Source of the DNA: FEN-1219 sp963810755
Lineage (GTDB): Bacteria > Pseudomonadota > Gammaproteobacteria > Steroidobacterales > Rariloculaceae
NCBI GenBank assembly: GCA_963810755.1
Contig: CAWEOP010000008.1
Location: 738,851-802,850 of the forward strand
DNA: 64,000 nucleotides
Direction: 5' to 3'
Shown here: positions 20,166 to 28,529 of the stretch, in pieces
Numbering within the stretch: position 1 is the first letter of the stretch
How the letters are laid out: the number at the start of each line of letters is the position of its first letter
Position numbers and translations under genes: made by a program
Notes under the pieces: model-generated
What the model was told of the DNA's origin: nothing
What the model saw: the letters and a program-made list of their open reading frames with translations, nothing else
Database searches by the model: none

Positions 20166-20783
20166 ATGACCAAAGCAACCGTATTGCTGACCATCGTTTC
20201 GTGGTGCGCCGCTGGAAGCGTGCTTGCCGCGAAACCGTTGCAGGGCGAAGTCGAGCTCGAGGCCGCGAGCAAGCTCGAGCGCAACGCCGGGTTGTGGCTG
20301 GACGGCCAATACGTCGGGTCCGTGAACCAGCTAGGCGGTAAGGACAGGTTGGTGCTCGTCCCCGGCGAGCATCAGCTGCTGTTCAAGCTGATCGGCTACG
20401 AGGACGTCGCGAGCACGATCATGGTCGAGCCCGGATCGCGGCAGAAGTACCGGATCGCGATGAGCGGTGCCGCCGGTGCGACGTATCCGGAGAAGGGCGA
20501 TACCGCACAGCTGCGGATCGCGGTGAAACCCGACGTCGCGGCGATCTTCATCAACGATGCGTTTGTCGGCCGCAGCGACCGTTTCGGCGACCGGCGAGGT
20601 GTGCGATTGTCCGCCGGTACCTACCACGTGACGATCGCGTTGCCGGGTTACGAAGCGTTCAACGCGGAGCTCACGTTGCGAGCCGGTCAGACTTACGAGA
20701 TCAAAACCGAGCTTGCGAAAGGGCGTTTGGACGATCAAGCCGGAGAATTGACGGCACGCACGCCGGCTGGCGCAGAGCGCTAG
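20166..20783 (+). CDS. Exported PEGA-domain protein
   Basis: 205 residues from ATG 20166, which has GAAGGAG 9 nt upstream. A signal peptide (TVLLTIVSWCAAGSVLAA) precedes two PEGA-like repeats: NAGLWLDGQYVGSVNQLGGK with LVLVPGEHQLLFKLIGYED, and AAIFINDAFVGRSDRFGDRR with VRLSAGTYHVTIALPGYEAF. PEGA domains are short beta modules on exported or surface proteins, and their binding partner here is unknown. It lies about 100 bp after the toxin gene on the same strand. Confidence 0.75.
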   Translation: MTKATVLLTIVSWCAAGSVLAAKPLQGEVELEAASKLERNAGLWLDGQYVGSVNQLGGKDRLVLVPGEHQLLFKLIGYEDVASTIMVEPGSRQKYRIAMSGAAGATYPEKGDTAQLRIAVKPDVAAIFINDAFVGRSDRFGDRRGVRLSAGTYHVTIALPGYEAFNAELTLRAGQTYEIKTELAKGRLDDQAGELTARTPAGAER

Positions 20784-20828
20784 CGCGAGTTCCGACCTCG
20801 CCCGCGGGCGGGCGATCGAGGCATCGAC

Positions 20829-20921
20829 TCATAGGAGCGCGATCAGAATCGCGATCTCGACAAGTCCCGCTGCGATCAATAGGCCCCCGTAGGGCGCTCG
20901 ATCGGCCGCATGCGCCATCAT
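20829..20921 (-). CDS. Thirty-residue membrane peptide
   Basis: MMAHAADRAPYGGLLIAAGLVEIAILIALL minus its first residues is almost entirely one hydrophobic helix (from GGLLIAAGL to the end), so it would insert in the inner membrane. AGAGGTG lies 7 nt before the first ATG, which is the main argument that it is translated. It is shorter than most gene callers accept. No family is recognised. Confidence 0.45.
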   Translation of the reverse strand: MMAHAADRAPYGGLLIAAGLVEIAILIALL

Positions 20922-20955
20922 GTGGTCACCTCTTCGTCGATGCCTGGAGCGGTAA

Positions 20956-21261
20956 CTACGAAACTCGCGCGATTTTTTCGTGCGCGGCTCCCACTTCTTC
21001 CGTGCCGGTTCTCTGCTCGAGTGCGCCCGCGCGGACTGGGTTCCGTGGGGCGCGCTGTGCGTCTGCGAATGGTTCCGCGGAGGGTTCTGGGCGGGGCGGC
21101 AACTGATAGCCGTTCTGAAGATAGAAAATTGCATCGGCCGCGAGCGGCGAGTGCGGGTGCCGCTGGAGAAGCTTTCTGAAGATGGCCGCGGCTGCCTCTG
21201 GAATATCGTGCTCATGAGCTTCGCAGGCGAGCGCAAAGAGCGCGTATTCGTCGACGGCCAT
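20956..21261 (-). CDS. Small TPR-like hypothetical protein
   Basis: 101 residues. The first half resembles one TPR hairpin (ALFALACEAHEHDIPEAAAA, then IFRKLLQRHPHSPLAADAIF), as in outer-membrane-lipoprotein-like or YbgF-like TPR units. The second half is Pro/Arg-rich and disordered. No signal peptide is seen. The 30-residue membrane peptide lies downstream on the same strand, separated by 34 bp. Function unknown. Confidence 0.5.
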   Translation of the reverse strand: MAVDEYALFALACEAHEHDIPEAAAAIFRKLLQRHPHSPLAADAIFYLQNGYQLPPRPEPSAEPFADAQRAPRNPVRAGALEQRTGTEEVGAAHEKIARVS

Positions 21262-21617
21262 GTTGGTTTTGTCCCTGTCCCTAGGTACCCATGACCTACA
21301 CGAATCAGGAGCAAAAACGTTCCATCTGCTAACGATCTATCCGTCGTCTCTAGAGGATGCCGCCGAGAGACCGGCGCCCGCTTGCGGTACGGTGCGCGAG
21401 ATTTACTCAGTCTCTTTAAATATCAAAAGCATAGGGGACTATTCTAAGGATCGTTCTTACGAATCGGATCGTTCGAGGATCCTCGGTAGCGTGTCGAACG
21501 GTTTTACATATGCGCACGTCCAGACGGGGGCTCACGCACGCAAGGCCCTGATTTTCGGCCCTGCCCGCAAAGCGGCATGCGCTTTGCAAATCCTCTGTGC
21601 ACTGGAGGATATGGGTC
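21262..21617. other. Intergenic region, no gene seen
   Basis: About 355 bp with lower GC than its surroundings (for example TCAGTCTCTTTAAATATCAAAAGC near 21410). It separates the divergently transcribed genes at 21261 and 21618 and so should contain both promoters. No conserved motif was identified. Confidence 0.4.
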
Positions 21618-21866
21618 ATGCGCCTGAGCCGTTTGTTCGTCGGCGGATACGAAGAGATTCGCCGTCCCGTCATTCCCGTCGACGAATCCCTGATCGACCG
21701 AATCGAGAAAGCTCGCCAGCGGCTCGTCGCCGAGGGAAAGGAAGTCGTCTCGGTGAGAGTGACACGGCGCGCGGAGCCAAAGACGCCGCCGCCGTACGTC
21801 CGTGGCACGCCCAAGGGCGTCGCGTCCCCGAGCACTCCGGGCAAACCGTTCAACCGCGCGGCATAG
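21618..21866 (+). CDS. Small hypothetical protein
   Basis: 82 residues from ATG 21618, with CTGGAGG about 10 nt upstream; the longer frame starting at 21597 lacks a ribosome binding site. MRLSRLFVGGYEEIRRPVIP is followed by a helix (ESLIDRIEKARQRLVAEGKE) and a strand (VVSVRVTRRAEP), and the C terminus is Pro/Gly-rich. I do not recognise a family. Confidence 0.5.
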   Translation: MRLSRLFVGGYEEIRRPVIPVDESLIDRIEKARQRLVAEGKEVVSVRVTRRAEPKTPPPYVRGTPKGVASPSTPGKPFNRAA

Positions 21867-21917
21867 CCATGCCGTGCCGCGCGGGTGCTTGCGAGCCCGC
21901 AGCGCTTGCGCGCTGAA

Positions 21918-22322
21918 TCAGCCGCCTGGCGCGTCGCGCGAGCCGAGCTTGGGCATCTCTCGCGGCTTGCTCGCCGGCGCGGCCTCGCCCTCTGACGAGC
22001 TCCGCGACTTCATGGGCGCCTCGTTCGTCACGGGCGTTGCCTTGGGTCGCCTTTTGCGCGGTTTCGCGGCCTCGGCGGCGCGCCATTTCTCCCCGGCGTT
22101 CGCGGGCGGCTTGTCGGGCAACCCGCTGGCCGGTGGGTCGCTCGCCGGAAACGACTCCTTGACGGCCTCGTCGACGACTTGCGAGTCCGTCTTTCTCTTG
22201 CCGATCAGCCGGCGCTCGGCCTCGAACCAGTCCGCCTCGGCGTCGCCTTCGGGCGCGCCGCGTTCGATCCAGAGCCGGTAGGCGAGCTCGCGAATGTTCT
22301 CTGGGTCGTGTTGCATCGTCAT
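21918..22322 (-). CDS. DUF2934 domain protein
   Basis: 134 residues. The N-terminal 40 residues are a DUF2934 motif (IRELAYRLWIERGAPEGDAE, then DWFEAERRL). A middle segment carries VVDEAVKESFPASDPPA, a motif common in small bacterial stress proteins, and the C terminus is a Lys/Pro-rich tail. The function of the family is unknown. It starts 16 bp after the stop of the upstream DUF6766-like membrane protein, so the two form an operon. Confidence 0.8.
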   Translation of the reverse strand: MTMQHDPENIRELAYRLWIERGAPEGDAEADWFEAERRLIGKRKTDSQVVDEAVKESFPASDPPASGLPDKPPANAGEKWRAAEAAKPRKRRPKATPVTNEAPMKSRSSSEGEAAPASKPREMPKLGSRDAPGG

Positions 22323-22338
22323 TCTCTCTTCCTCCTTC

Positions 22339-23058
22339 TTACTCCGATCCGGTTTGACTATGAGGCGCGTCCACGGGCTTGGACTCGGGCGAGCCTCGCT
22401 GGCGCAGAAACACGCTCAAGACGACCATCGCGGCAAGCGACAGAAATTCGCTTTGCCAGTTCTGGAACGACTCGAACCAGAACTGCGTCGTCTCGAGATA
22501 GCTGACGACGGACAGCGGCTGGCCGCCGTGCTCCGCCTGACTCACGTTGTACGCCCAAGCGCCGCCAATGGCATGCAGACCGAACGAGATCAAGAAAAGC
22601 ACGAGCAGTGCAAGCGAAAGCGAGCTCTCGTAGAGCCTGAGCACCCAACCGCCGCGACGTACGGGCCACGGGGCGGCAGTCCTATCGCGCGCGAGCCGTG
22701 GGTCGCGGTCGACCGCTTCGCGCGCTCCAATCTTCTTCGACTCCGCGGAGCCCTTCTGGAACAGTGCGATCGTCAGCAACACGTACGCGGCCATCTGCAG
22801 GAACTCGCTCTCCCAGTTCTCGGCGGTGGCCTCGATGAAGTGGCCGCTCGTCAAATAGGCCGGCAACGTGAGCGCCGGCCGGCCGTGCTCGATGAGATCG
22901 TCGTTGAGCTCCGCGAAGCCGGTTGCGATCTGGCCGATCAGGAATACGGCGAACAGCGCGAAAGTCACGAGCGACAAGCCGTTGTCGCGCAGCATGTGCC
23001 GGAGGCTCGTCCGCTGTGAGACGACGGGTCCTAGCGCCGCTTGCTCTTGGTTGATCAT
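22339..23058 (-). CDS. DUF6766-like membrane protein with internal duplication
   Basis: 239 residues from the ATG at 23058, or 256 from 23109; neither has a clear ribosome binding site. Four membrane segments are arranged as two similar halves. Each half has a hydrophobic helix (LVTFALFAVFLIGQIATGF; LALLVLFLISFGLHAIGG), a Y-L-x-[ST]-x-x-F-[IW]-E-[AS] stretch, an NW[EQ]SEFL motif, a second helix, and a Gln-rich end with QKGSAESK or QRGSPESK. The pattern matches DUF6766 family proteins, whose role is not known. It is upstream of the DUF2934 gene in the same operon. Confidence 0.7.
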   Translation of the reverse strand: MINQEQAALGPVVSQRTSLRHMLRDNGLSLVTFALFAVFLIGQIATGFAELNDDLIEHGRPALTLPAYLTSGHFIEATAENWESEFLQMAAYVLLTIALFQKGSAESKKIGAREAVDRDPRLARDRTAAPWPVRRGGWVLRLYESSLSLALLVLFLISFGLHAIGGAWAYNVSQAEHGGQPLSVVSYLETTQFWFESFQNWQSEFLSLAAMVVLSVFLRQRGSPESKPVDAPHSQTGSE

Positions 23059-23252
23059 TTCGCCGGTGCGCAGCAAAGCCGATGTCGCGTCGAGCGATGC
23101 ACGTCCCATGCCACGCCGAATTCGCGTCGCGCAGTCGGCGGCGGCGCTTGCGAGCGCCGCTCGCGCATTGCTAATCCTGTGATTTGGAATGGCGGCGAGC
23201 CACGCTCCGCCGCTTCGCGACGGCGTGCGGTGCGTCGCGCGCGCGCGCCGTG

Positions 23253-26135
23253 CTAAGTGAGAGCCGCGAGTAGAGCGTCGAGCGCCGCGAAGTCGACCGG
23301 CTTGACGAGATGCTCGTCGAAGCCGCTCTCGGCGGACCGGGTTCGATCCGCGTCGCTGCCGTAGCCCGTCATCGCGATCATGTACATCGAGCCGGCGTCC
23401 GGGAGCTCGCGCAGGCGGCGCGCCACCTCGTAGCCGTTCATCCCGGGCATGCCGATGTCGAGCAGCACCACGTTCGGGCGGAACGACGCGGCGTTCGCGA
23501 CGGCCGCGGCACCGTTTGCTAGCGTTCGGACCTCATGTCCCGACATTTGCATGAGCTTCGCGAGCGATTCCGCCGCGTCGCGGTTGTCATCGACCACGAG
23601 CACGCGGAGCGAGCTCCCGCGCTCGGGTGCCGACGCCTCGCGCGCGGGCCGCGCCGCCGGTGAATTCGCGAGAGCGAGCCGAGCGACGAACCGCGCGCCT
23701 TTCCCAGGGCCGTCGCTCGTGGCCTCGACGCTCCCGCCGTGCATCTCCATCAGGCGCTTGCAGACCGTGAGCCCGAGCCCCAGGCCGCCCGTCGCGCGGT
23801 CCTTCGACTGGCTCGCTTGCTGATAGGGCTCGAAGATCCGCGCCACCATCTCGGGCGCGATGCCGATGCCGTTGTCGACGATGCTGATCACAGCCTCGGA
23901 CTCGGAAACCCGCAGCGCGAGCTCGATGCGACCGCCGGGCGGCGTGTAGTTCGCCGCGTTCGTGAGCAGGTTCACGGCGACTTGCGCGAGCCGAACCATG
24001 TCGCCGCGCACCGGCACGCTCTGTTCCGGTAGCTCCGTATCGAGCTGGTGGTTGCGGAGCGAGATCAGGGGACGGCACATCTCGATCGCTTGCTCGACGA
24101 CCGCGCGCATGTCGATCTGCGCGAGCTGGAGCACGATCTTGCCTTGGTTGATGCGATTGATGTCGAGCAAGTCGTCGACGAGCCGGATCAGGTTCGAGCT
24201 TTGCCGCCCGATGATCTCCACCGCATACGACGCATTGCGGTGAGCGCTGAGGTCGGCCGTGCGCAGGATCTCGACTGCCGTGCGGATCGGCGCGAGCGGG
24301 TTACGAAGCTCGTGCGCGAGGATCGCGAGGAACTCGTCCTTGTGGCGATCGGATTCGCGGAGCCGATCCACGGCCGCGCGGCGCTCCGTGATGTCGGTCA
24401 TCGTGACGACGCAGCCGCGTGCGACGCCATCGGCATCGGTCACGGGCCCCGCGCTGAGCAGGACCGTCGCGTCCGGCGCGCCGCTGCGGCGCAGGTTGTA
24501 CTCGGCGCCGCGAATGGGTCCGTGCAACGCAGCCGACAAGTCGGGCGGCTTGCCGTCGGACTCGAGCGCGAAGCTCTCGGCGAACGACAGGAGCAGGGGA
24601 TTTTGACTGCACAGCTCGAGGGCCGCACGGCTCGCGCGGATGACGCGGCCGTCGAGATCGCAAAGCACGATCGCGTCGACGGCCTGCTCGAGGATCGAGC
24701 GCTCGAGCGCCTGCGCCGCGACCATCGCCTCGTAGGCTTTCTGCCGCGTGAGATCGGTGACGATCAGGCAGATGCCGCCTTCCTCGGGCAGCAGGGCCAC
24801 CGCCACGAGTGTCGAGACTCGGCCGCCGTCCTTGTGCAGCAGCGTGAGCTCGCCCTGAGTCGTCGAGCCGTGCTTCGCCTCGATCAGCGCCCGGAGCAGC
24901 GCCCGGTCGCCCGACGCCACGAGGTCCGAGAGCGGAACGCCGATCAGCTCGGCGATGGGCCGGCCGATCATCGCGGCGAACGGCTGATTCGTGTAGAGAA
25001 TCTCGGCGCGGCTGGACAGCGTGACCGCACCCTGCTGCATCCGCTCGACCATGACTCGGTACGGGCGGTGCGCGCCGGTCAACGTCTGCACCTCGTCGCC
25101 GTGAGGCTGCGCCACGACGAACGCGTCGACTTCACCGCTGCCGATCGCGCGCAGGGTCTCCTCGGCCTCGTCGAGGCGCAGGTTGGTCGTGAGGTCGGTG
25201 ACGATCAGCGACACGCCGTACGCGTCGGCCGCCGGCAGCGGCGTCAGAGACGCGCGGAACGAGCCGCCGTTGCTGCGGTTGATCGTGACTTCGGCGTGCG
25301 AGGCGGCGCCCCGGCGGCCGTCGCTGAATGCATCGACCAACGGGCGGCTGGGCTCGTCGACGAGATCCGAAAACTTGACGCCGATGACGGCTGCCGGCAA
25401 CACGCCGATCATCGCGGCGAAGCTGGGATTCGCATACAGCACGTCGCCGTCGGGGGACAGCGCAACCGCCCCGTCGCGCATGTGCTCGACGAGCAGCCGG
25501 TAGCGGCGCCCGGCGGCGCCGAGCAGCAGGACCTTCGGATCCTCCTCGTTCTCGGCGACGACCACGGCGTCGATCTCGCCGCGGCGCAATGCGCGCACGG
25601 TCTCGACGGCCTCGTCCTCGGCGTCGTCGTGGACGCCCGTGACGATCAAGCAGATGCCGCTGTTGTCGACGAGCGGAATGCACGCGACGTGCGCGCGCAG
25701 CGTGTCTCCGTTTGGACGCTCGAAGCCGATGGCCGCGAGCGGGCCGACGTTGCGCTCGCTGAGGATCGAGGAGAGCGTGACGTGGTCGCGCTCGGCCACG
25801 AGCTCGCGAATCGGCCGGCCGAGCAGCTCGCGTGTATCGCCACCGAACAGCGCCGCGAATGCCGCGTTCACATACACGATGTCGCCCGCGGCGGACAGCG
25901 TGATCGCGCCCTGGCGCAGGCGGTCGATCGGCAGCCGGTCGCCGCGCCGAACATCTTCGAGCACGAGCACCTGGTGCTCCTCGACCGGATGCGCGACGAC
26001 GAGCGCATCCACGCGGCCGCTCGTGATCGCGTCGAGCGTGACTTCGGCTTCTTCGAGCCGCTGGCGGAGGCTGTCGATCTCGGCCTCGAGTAGGCGGCGC
26101 GAATCGCGCGAGGGCTCGTTGTAGTTGGTTCCCAT
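23253..26135 (-). CDS. Hybrid sensor histidine kinase with repeated PAS modules and a receiver domain
   Basis: 960 residues from the ATG at 26135, directly preceded by GAGGGGGG. Three tandem units of about 145 residues each combine a short helix motif (SGRVDALVVA, RGEIDAVVVA, SGEVDAFVVA) with a PAS fold (DIVYVNAAFAALFG, DVLYANPSFAAMIG, EILYTNQPFAAMIG). A fourth PAS follows (QAVDAIVLCDLDGRVI). HisKA has the phospho-His in LAILAHELRNPLAPIRTAV; the ATPase has NAANYTPPGG, DNGIGIAPEM and GGLGLGLTV. The C-terminal receiver has VLVVDDN, the phospho-acceptor D in VVLLDIGMPGMNGYE, and the Lys in LVKPVD. No membrane segment is seen, so it is cytosolic. It lies 35 bp after kaiB and is likely the output kinase of the KaiBC pair. 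Confidence 0.88.
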   Translation of the reverse strand: MGTNYNEPSRDSRRLLEAEIDSLRQRLEEAEVTLDAITSGRVDALVVAHPVEEHQVLVLEDVRRGDRLPIDRLRQGAITLSAAGDIVYVNAAFAALFGGDTRELLGRPIRELVAERDHVTLSSILSERNVGPLAAIGFERPNGDTLRAHVACIPLVDNSGICLIVTGVHDDAEDEAVETVRALRRGEIDAVVVAENEEDPKVLLLGAAGRRYRLLVEHMRDGAVALSPDGDVLYANPSFAAMIGVLPAAVIGVKFSDLVDEPSRPLVDAFSDGRRGAASHAEVTINRSNGGSFRASLTPLPAADAYGVSLIVTDLTTNLRLDEAEETLRAIGSGEVDAFVVAQPHGDEVQTLTGAHRPYRVMVERMQQGAVTLSSRAEILYTNQPFAAMIGRPIAELIGVPLSDLVASGDRALLRALIEAKHGSTTQGELTLLHKDGGRVSTLVAVALLPEEGGICLIVTDLTRQKAYEAMVAAQALERSILEQAVDAIVLCDLDGRVIRASRAALELCSQNPLLLSFAESFALESDGKPPDLSAALHGPIRGAEYNLRRSGAPDATVLLSAGPVTDADGVARGCVVTMTDITERRAAVDRLRESDRHKDEFLAILAHELRNPLAPIRTAVEILRTADLSAHRNASYAVEIIGRQSSNLIRLVDDLLDINRINQGKIVLQLAQIDMRAVVEQAIEMCRPLISLRNHQLDTELPEQSVPVRGDMVRLAQVAVNLLTNAANYTPPGGRIELALRVSESEAVISIVDNGIGIAPEMVARIFEPYQQASQSKDRATGGLGLGLTVCKRLMEMHGGSVEATSDGPGKGARFVARLALANSPAARPAREASAPERGSSLRVLVVDDNRDAAESLAKLMQMSGHEVRTLANGAAAVANAASFRPNVVLLDIGMPGMNGYEVARRLRELPDAGSMYMIAMTGYGSDADRTRSAESGFDEHLVKPVDFAALDALLAALT

Positions 26136-26170
26136 CCCCCCTCGAACGGCCCTCCTAGGCCAGGGTTGCT

Positions 26171-26542
26171 TCAGGGCTTCAGTGCGGGCCGCAGCTGCAG
26201 GCCGACGAGCGTTCGTTCCGCATCGGACAGGTCGCCGATGATCTTGCGGACCGGATTCGGCAGCTTCCGCACGAGCGTCGGGATCGCGACGATCTGGTCT
26301 TCCTTCGCGAGCCGTGGGTTCGCGAGCAGGTCGATGATTTCTACTTTGTACGCGGTCGGCAAGTGCTCGTCGAGTACGCGGCGTAGATTGTTCATCGCGG
26401 CGAGGGATTTCGGCGTCTGCCCCGCGACGTACAGGCGCAGCTCCCACTTGTCCGTCGCCGCCTCGGCTTTCGCGCCGCGCCGTTTCTTCGCCGGCCGGTT
26501 GCGGGTCTTCTTTACGGACTTCTTCTTCGATTTCGCGTTCAT
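26171..26542 (-). CDS. kaiB: KaiB-family clock protein
   Basis: 123 residues. After a basic tail of about 28 residues (Lys/Arg-rich, absent from cyanobacterial KaiB), the thioredoxin-like KaiB domain runs from WELRLYVAGQTPKSLAAMNN through EVIDLLANP-like sequence (EIIDLLANPRLAKEDQIVAI) to PTLVRKLPNPVRKIIGDLSD. KaiB switches fold to bind KaiC and set the phase of KaiC phosphorylation. Its ATG overlaps the kaiC stop (ATGA), so translation is coupled. No kaiA is visible nearby, as in other proteobacterial kaiBC loci. Confidence 0.92.
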   Translation of the reverse strand: MNAKSKKKSVKKTRNRPAKKRRGAKAEAATDKWELRLYVAGQTPKSLAAMNNLRRVLDEHLPTAYKVEIIDLLANPRLAKEDQIVAIPTLVRKLPNPVRKIIGDLSDAERTLVGLQLRPALKP

Positions 26543-28290
26543 CTAGTCCTCTTCGCGCCGGTGGCGCTGCCTCGGCGCTTCGCAATCCTCTCTCGATCTC
26601 CCACGAGCGTTTGCTCGCGAACCACGTCCTGTTGCAGGAGCAACCGTGCCTCGGCTTCGGCGGCCTCGATCTCCACCTCGAGCGCCGCGATCTGCGCGCG
26701 CGTCAGAGCCCGCTTGCGCTCGAGCTCGCGTTGCCGCACCTCGATCGACTGCCGCCTCGTGAGCTTGGCAGCGGCTTCCTTCGCTTCCTGCTGTGCGCGC
26801 ATCGAGCCCGTGAGCACGCCGTCCGGACCCAGGTAGACGTCTTGCAGCGACACGCCGCGCGGAGTGATCAGGAACTCGCGTATCTGATTCGAATGCGCCA
26901 TCCCGCGCGACTTGATGACGTAGAGCCCGCGATTGCGCTCGCCGCCCATCTCCATGTCGCGAACGAGCAACCAGGTGTCGATCAGCGACGAGACGCCCAC
27001 GTCGGTGGCCTCCATCGTCACGCCGCCCGCCGTGAGGTGCGTGAACATCGCGGTGATTTGACTCGACTTCAGGAAGTCGATGAGGCGCAGCAGCATCGCC
27101 TGCGCGTCGAGCGCGGAGCCGCCCGCGATGAAATTGCTGATCGGGTCGATGATCACTGTGGTCGGCGCGAAGTCGAGCACGAGTTTGTGGATCTGGACGA
27201 GATGCGCTTCGAGACCGAGCAGCGTGGGCCGCGAGGCGTGCAGCTGCAGCGTGCCGTTGCGCCGATACGGCTCGAGGTTCACGCCGATCGAGCGCATGTT
27301 GCGGATCAGCTGACTCGGCGACTCCTCGAACGCGAGAAACATGCAGCGTTCGCCGCGCTTGCAGGTCGCGAGAGCGAAGTGCGCCGCGATGCTCGTCTTG
27401 CCCGTGCCGGCCGTGCCGCTCACGAGGACCGACGAGCCGCGGTAGTAGCCCGCGCCGCCGAGCATCGTGTCGAGCGCGGGGATGCCGCTCGTCACGCGCT
27501 CGTTGCTGGAGGCGTGATTCAGCCCGAGGCCGGTCACCGGCAATACGGAGATGCCGCGCTCGTCGATGAGGAACGGGTACTCGTTCGTGCCGTGCAGGCT
27601 GCCGCGATACTTCACGATCCGCAGGCGCCGCGTCGACACTTGGTCGTTCACGCGGTGGTCGAGCAGGATCACGCAGTCGGAGACGTATTCCTCGAGGCCC
27701 TGACGCGTGAGCGAACCGTCGCCGCGCTCACCCGTGATGATGCAAGTGACGCCCTTGTCCTTGAGCCAGCGGAACAGTCGCCGCAGCTCCGAGCGCAACA
27801 CCGCCTGGTTCGTGAACCCACCGAACAGCGCCTCGATCGTGTCGAGCACGACGCGTTTCGCGCCGATGCTGTCGATTGCGAGCGCGAGCCGGATGAAGAG
27901 GCCTTCGAGGTCGAAGTCGCCGGTCTCCTGGATCTCGCTGCGCTCGATCCGGATATGGTCCATCGCGATCTTGCCTCTCGCGATGAGCCTGTCCACCTCG
28001 AATCCTAGGGATCGGACGTTCTGGGCGAGCTCCTCGGGCGTCTCCTCGAACGCGATGAACACGCCGTTCTCGCCGAAGTCGACCGCGCCGCGAATTAGGA
28101 ACTCCATCGACAGCAGCGTCTTGCCGCAGCCGGCGCTGCCGCAGACTAGCGTGGGCCGGCCTTTCGGCAGCCCGCCGCCCGTGATGTCGTCGAGTCCTTG
28201 GATGCCGGTGGGCGCCTTGGGAAGCGTCTGGATGCTCGCCGCGGCCACACGTTTCGCCATCTTCTTGTTGGTTTTGCGAACAGTTGCCAA
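26539..28290 (-). CDS. kaiC: KaiC-family ATPase/autokinase
   Basis: 583 residues with tandem RecA-like domains CI and CII. Walker A motifs are GSAGCGKT (51-58) and GTAGTGKT (292-299), and catalytic glutamate pairs are at 82-83 (FEETPEE) and 322-323 (FEESPSQ). The CII phosphorylation region aligns with the cyanobacterial T426-S431-T432 triad as T429, S434 and S435 in EATDVGVSSLIDTW, so autophosphorylation is plausible. A C-terminal coiled coil of about 75 residues (500-572) replaces the short cyanobacterial A-loop tail. The start could instead be the ATG for MAKRV (28257). First gene of the kaiC-kaiB-kinase operon; its promoter should lie in the 147 bp upstream. Confidence 0.93.
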   Translation of the reverse strand: MATVRKTNKKMAKRVAAASIQTLPKAPTGIQGLDDITGGGLPKGRPTLVCGSAGCGKTLLSMEFLIRGAVDFGENGVFIAFEETPEELAQNVRSLGFEVDRLIARGKIAMDHIRIERSEIQETGDFDLEGLFIRLALAIDSIGAKRVVLDTIEALFGGFTNQAVLRSELRRLFRWLKDKGVTCIITGERGDGSLTRQGLEEYVSDCVILLDHRVNDQVSTRRLRIVKYRGSLHGTNEYPFLIDERGISVLPVTGLGLNHASSNERVTSGIPALDTMLGGAGYYRGSSVLVSGTAGTGKTSIAAHFALATCKRGERCMFLAFEESPSQLIRNMRSIGVNLEPYRRNGTLQLHASRPTLLGLEAHLVQIHKLVLDFAPTTVIIDPISNFIAGGSALDAQAMLLRLIDFLKSSQITAMFTHLTAGGVTMEATDVGVSSLIDTWLLVRDMEMGGERNRGLYVIKSRGMAHSNQIREFLITPRGVSLQDVYLGPDGVLTGSMRAQQEAKEAAAKLTRRQSIEVRQRELERKRALTRAQIAALEVEIEAAEAEARLLLQQDVVREQTLVGDRERIAKRRGSATGAKRTR

Positions 28291-28436
28291 CGGAGCTCCG
28301 GAGCGGTCTAGATCTTCGACTCCGGCACACTAGCGACCGTCACCGGGCCGCGCAAACGGCGGCGCGACGAATGTCTACCAACGCTTTGCTTGGTTCAAGT
28401 GCCTTGCTTGTTTTTCGAGTCTATTACGTGGGGGCC

Positions 28437-28529
28437 TTATTTCTTGGCCGCCGCCCGCTCGTCGGCGCGCGCGCCGCTCAAGATGTTGAACATCGCGTAG
28501 TTGCCTTCGTGGCACGCTGCGAGCTCGGC
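28437..28529 (-). pseudogene. In-frame C-terminal remnant of a GYSVG-family exported protein
   Basis: Directly after the sugar dehydrogenase stop, and in the same frame, the minus strand encodes 30 codons reading AELAACHEGNYAMFNILSGA and then RADERAAAKK before TAA. From memory, the CHEGNY...NIL.GAR pattern is the usual C terminus of the exported family represented here by the genes at 29952 and 35492. It aligns with their conserved C-terminal Cys (LAEYICQEN). It has no start codon of its own. It is probably left over from a deletion that removed the rest of such a gene; stop-codon readthrough is a less likely alternative. Confidence 0.5.

Noticed and set aside
24048..26093. 681-residue plus-strand frame
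   Set aside because: Antisense shadow of the histidine kinase; Arg/Asp/His-rich with no domain.
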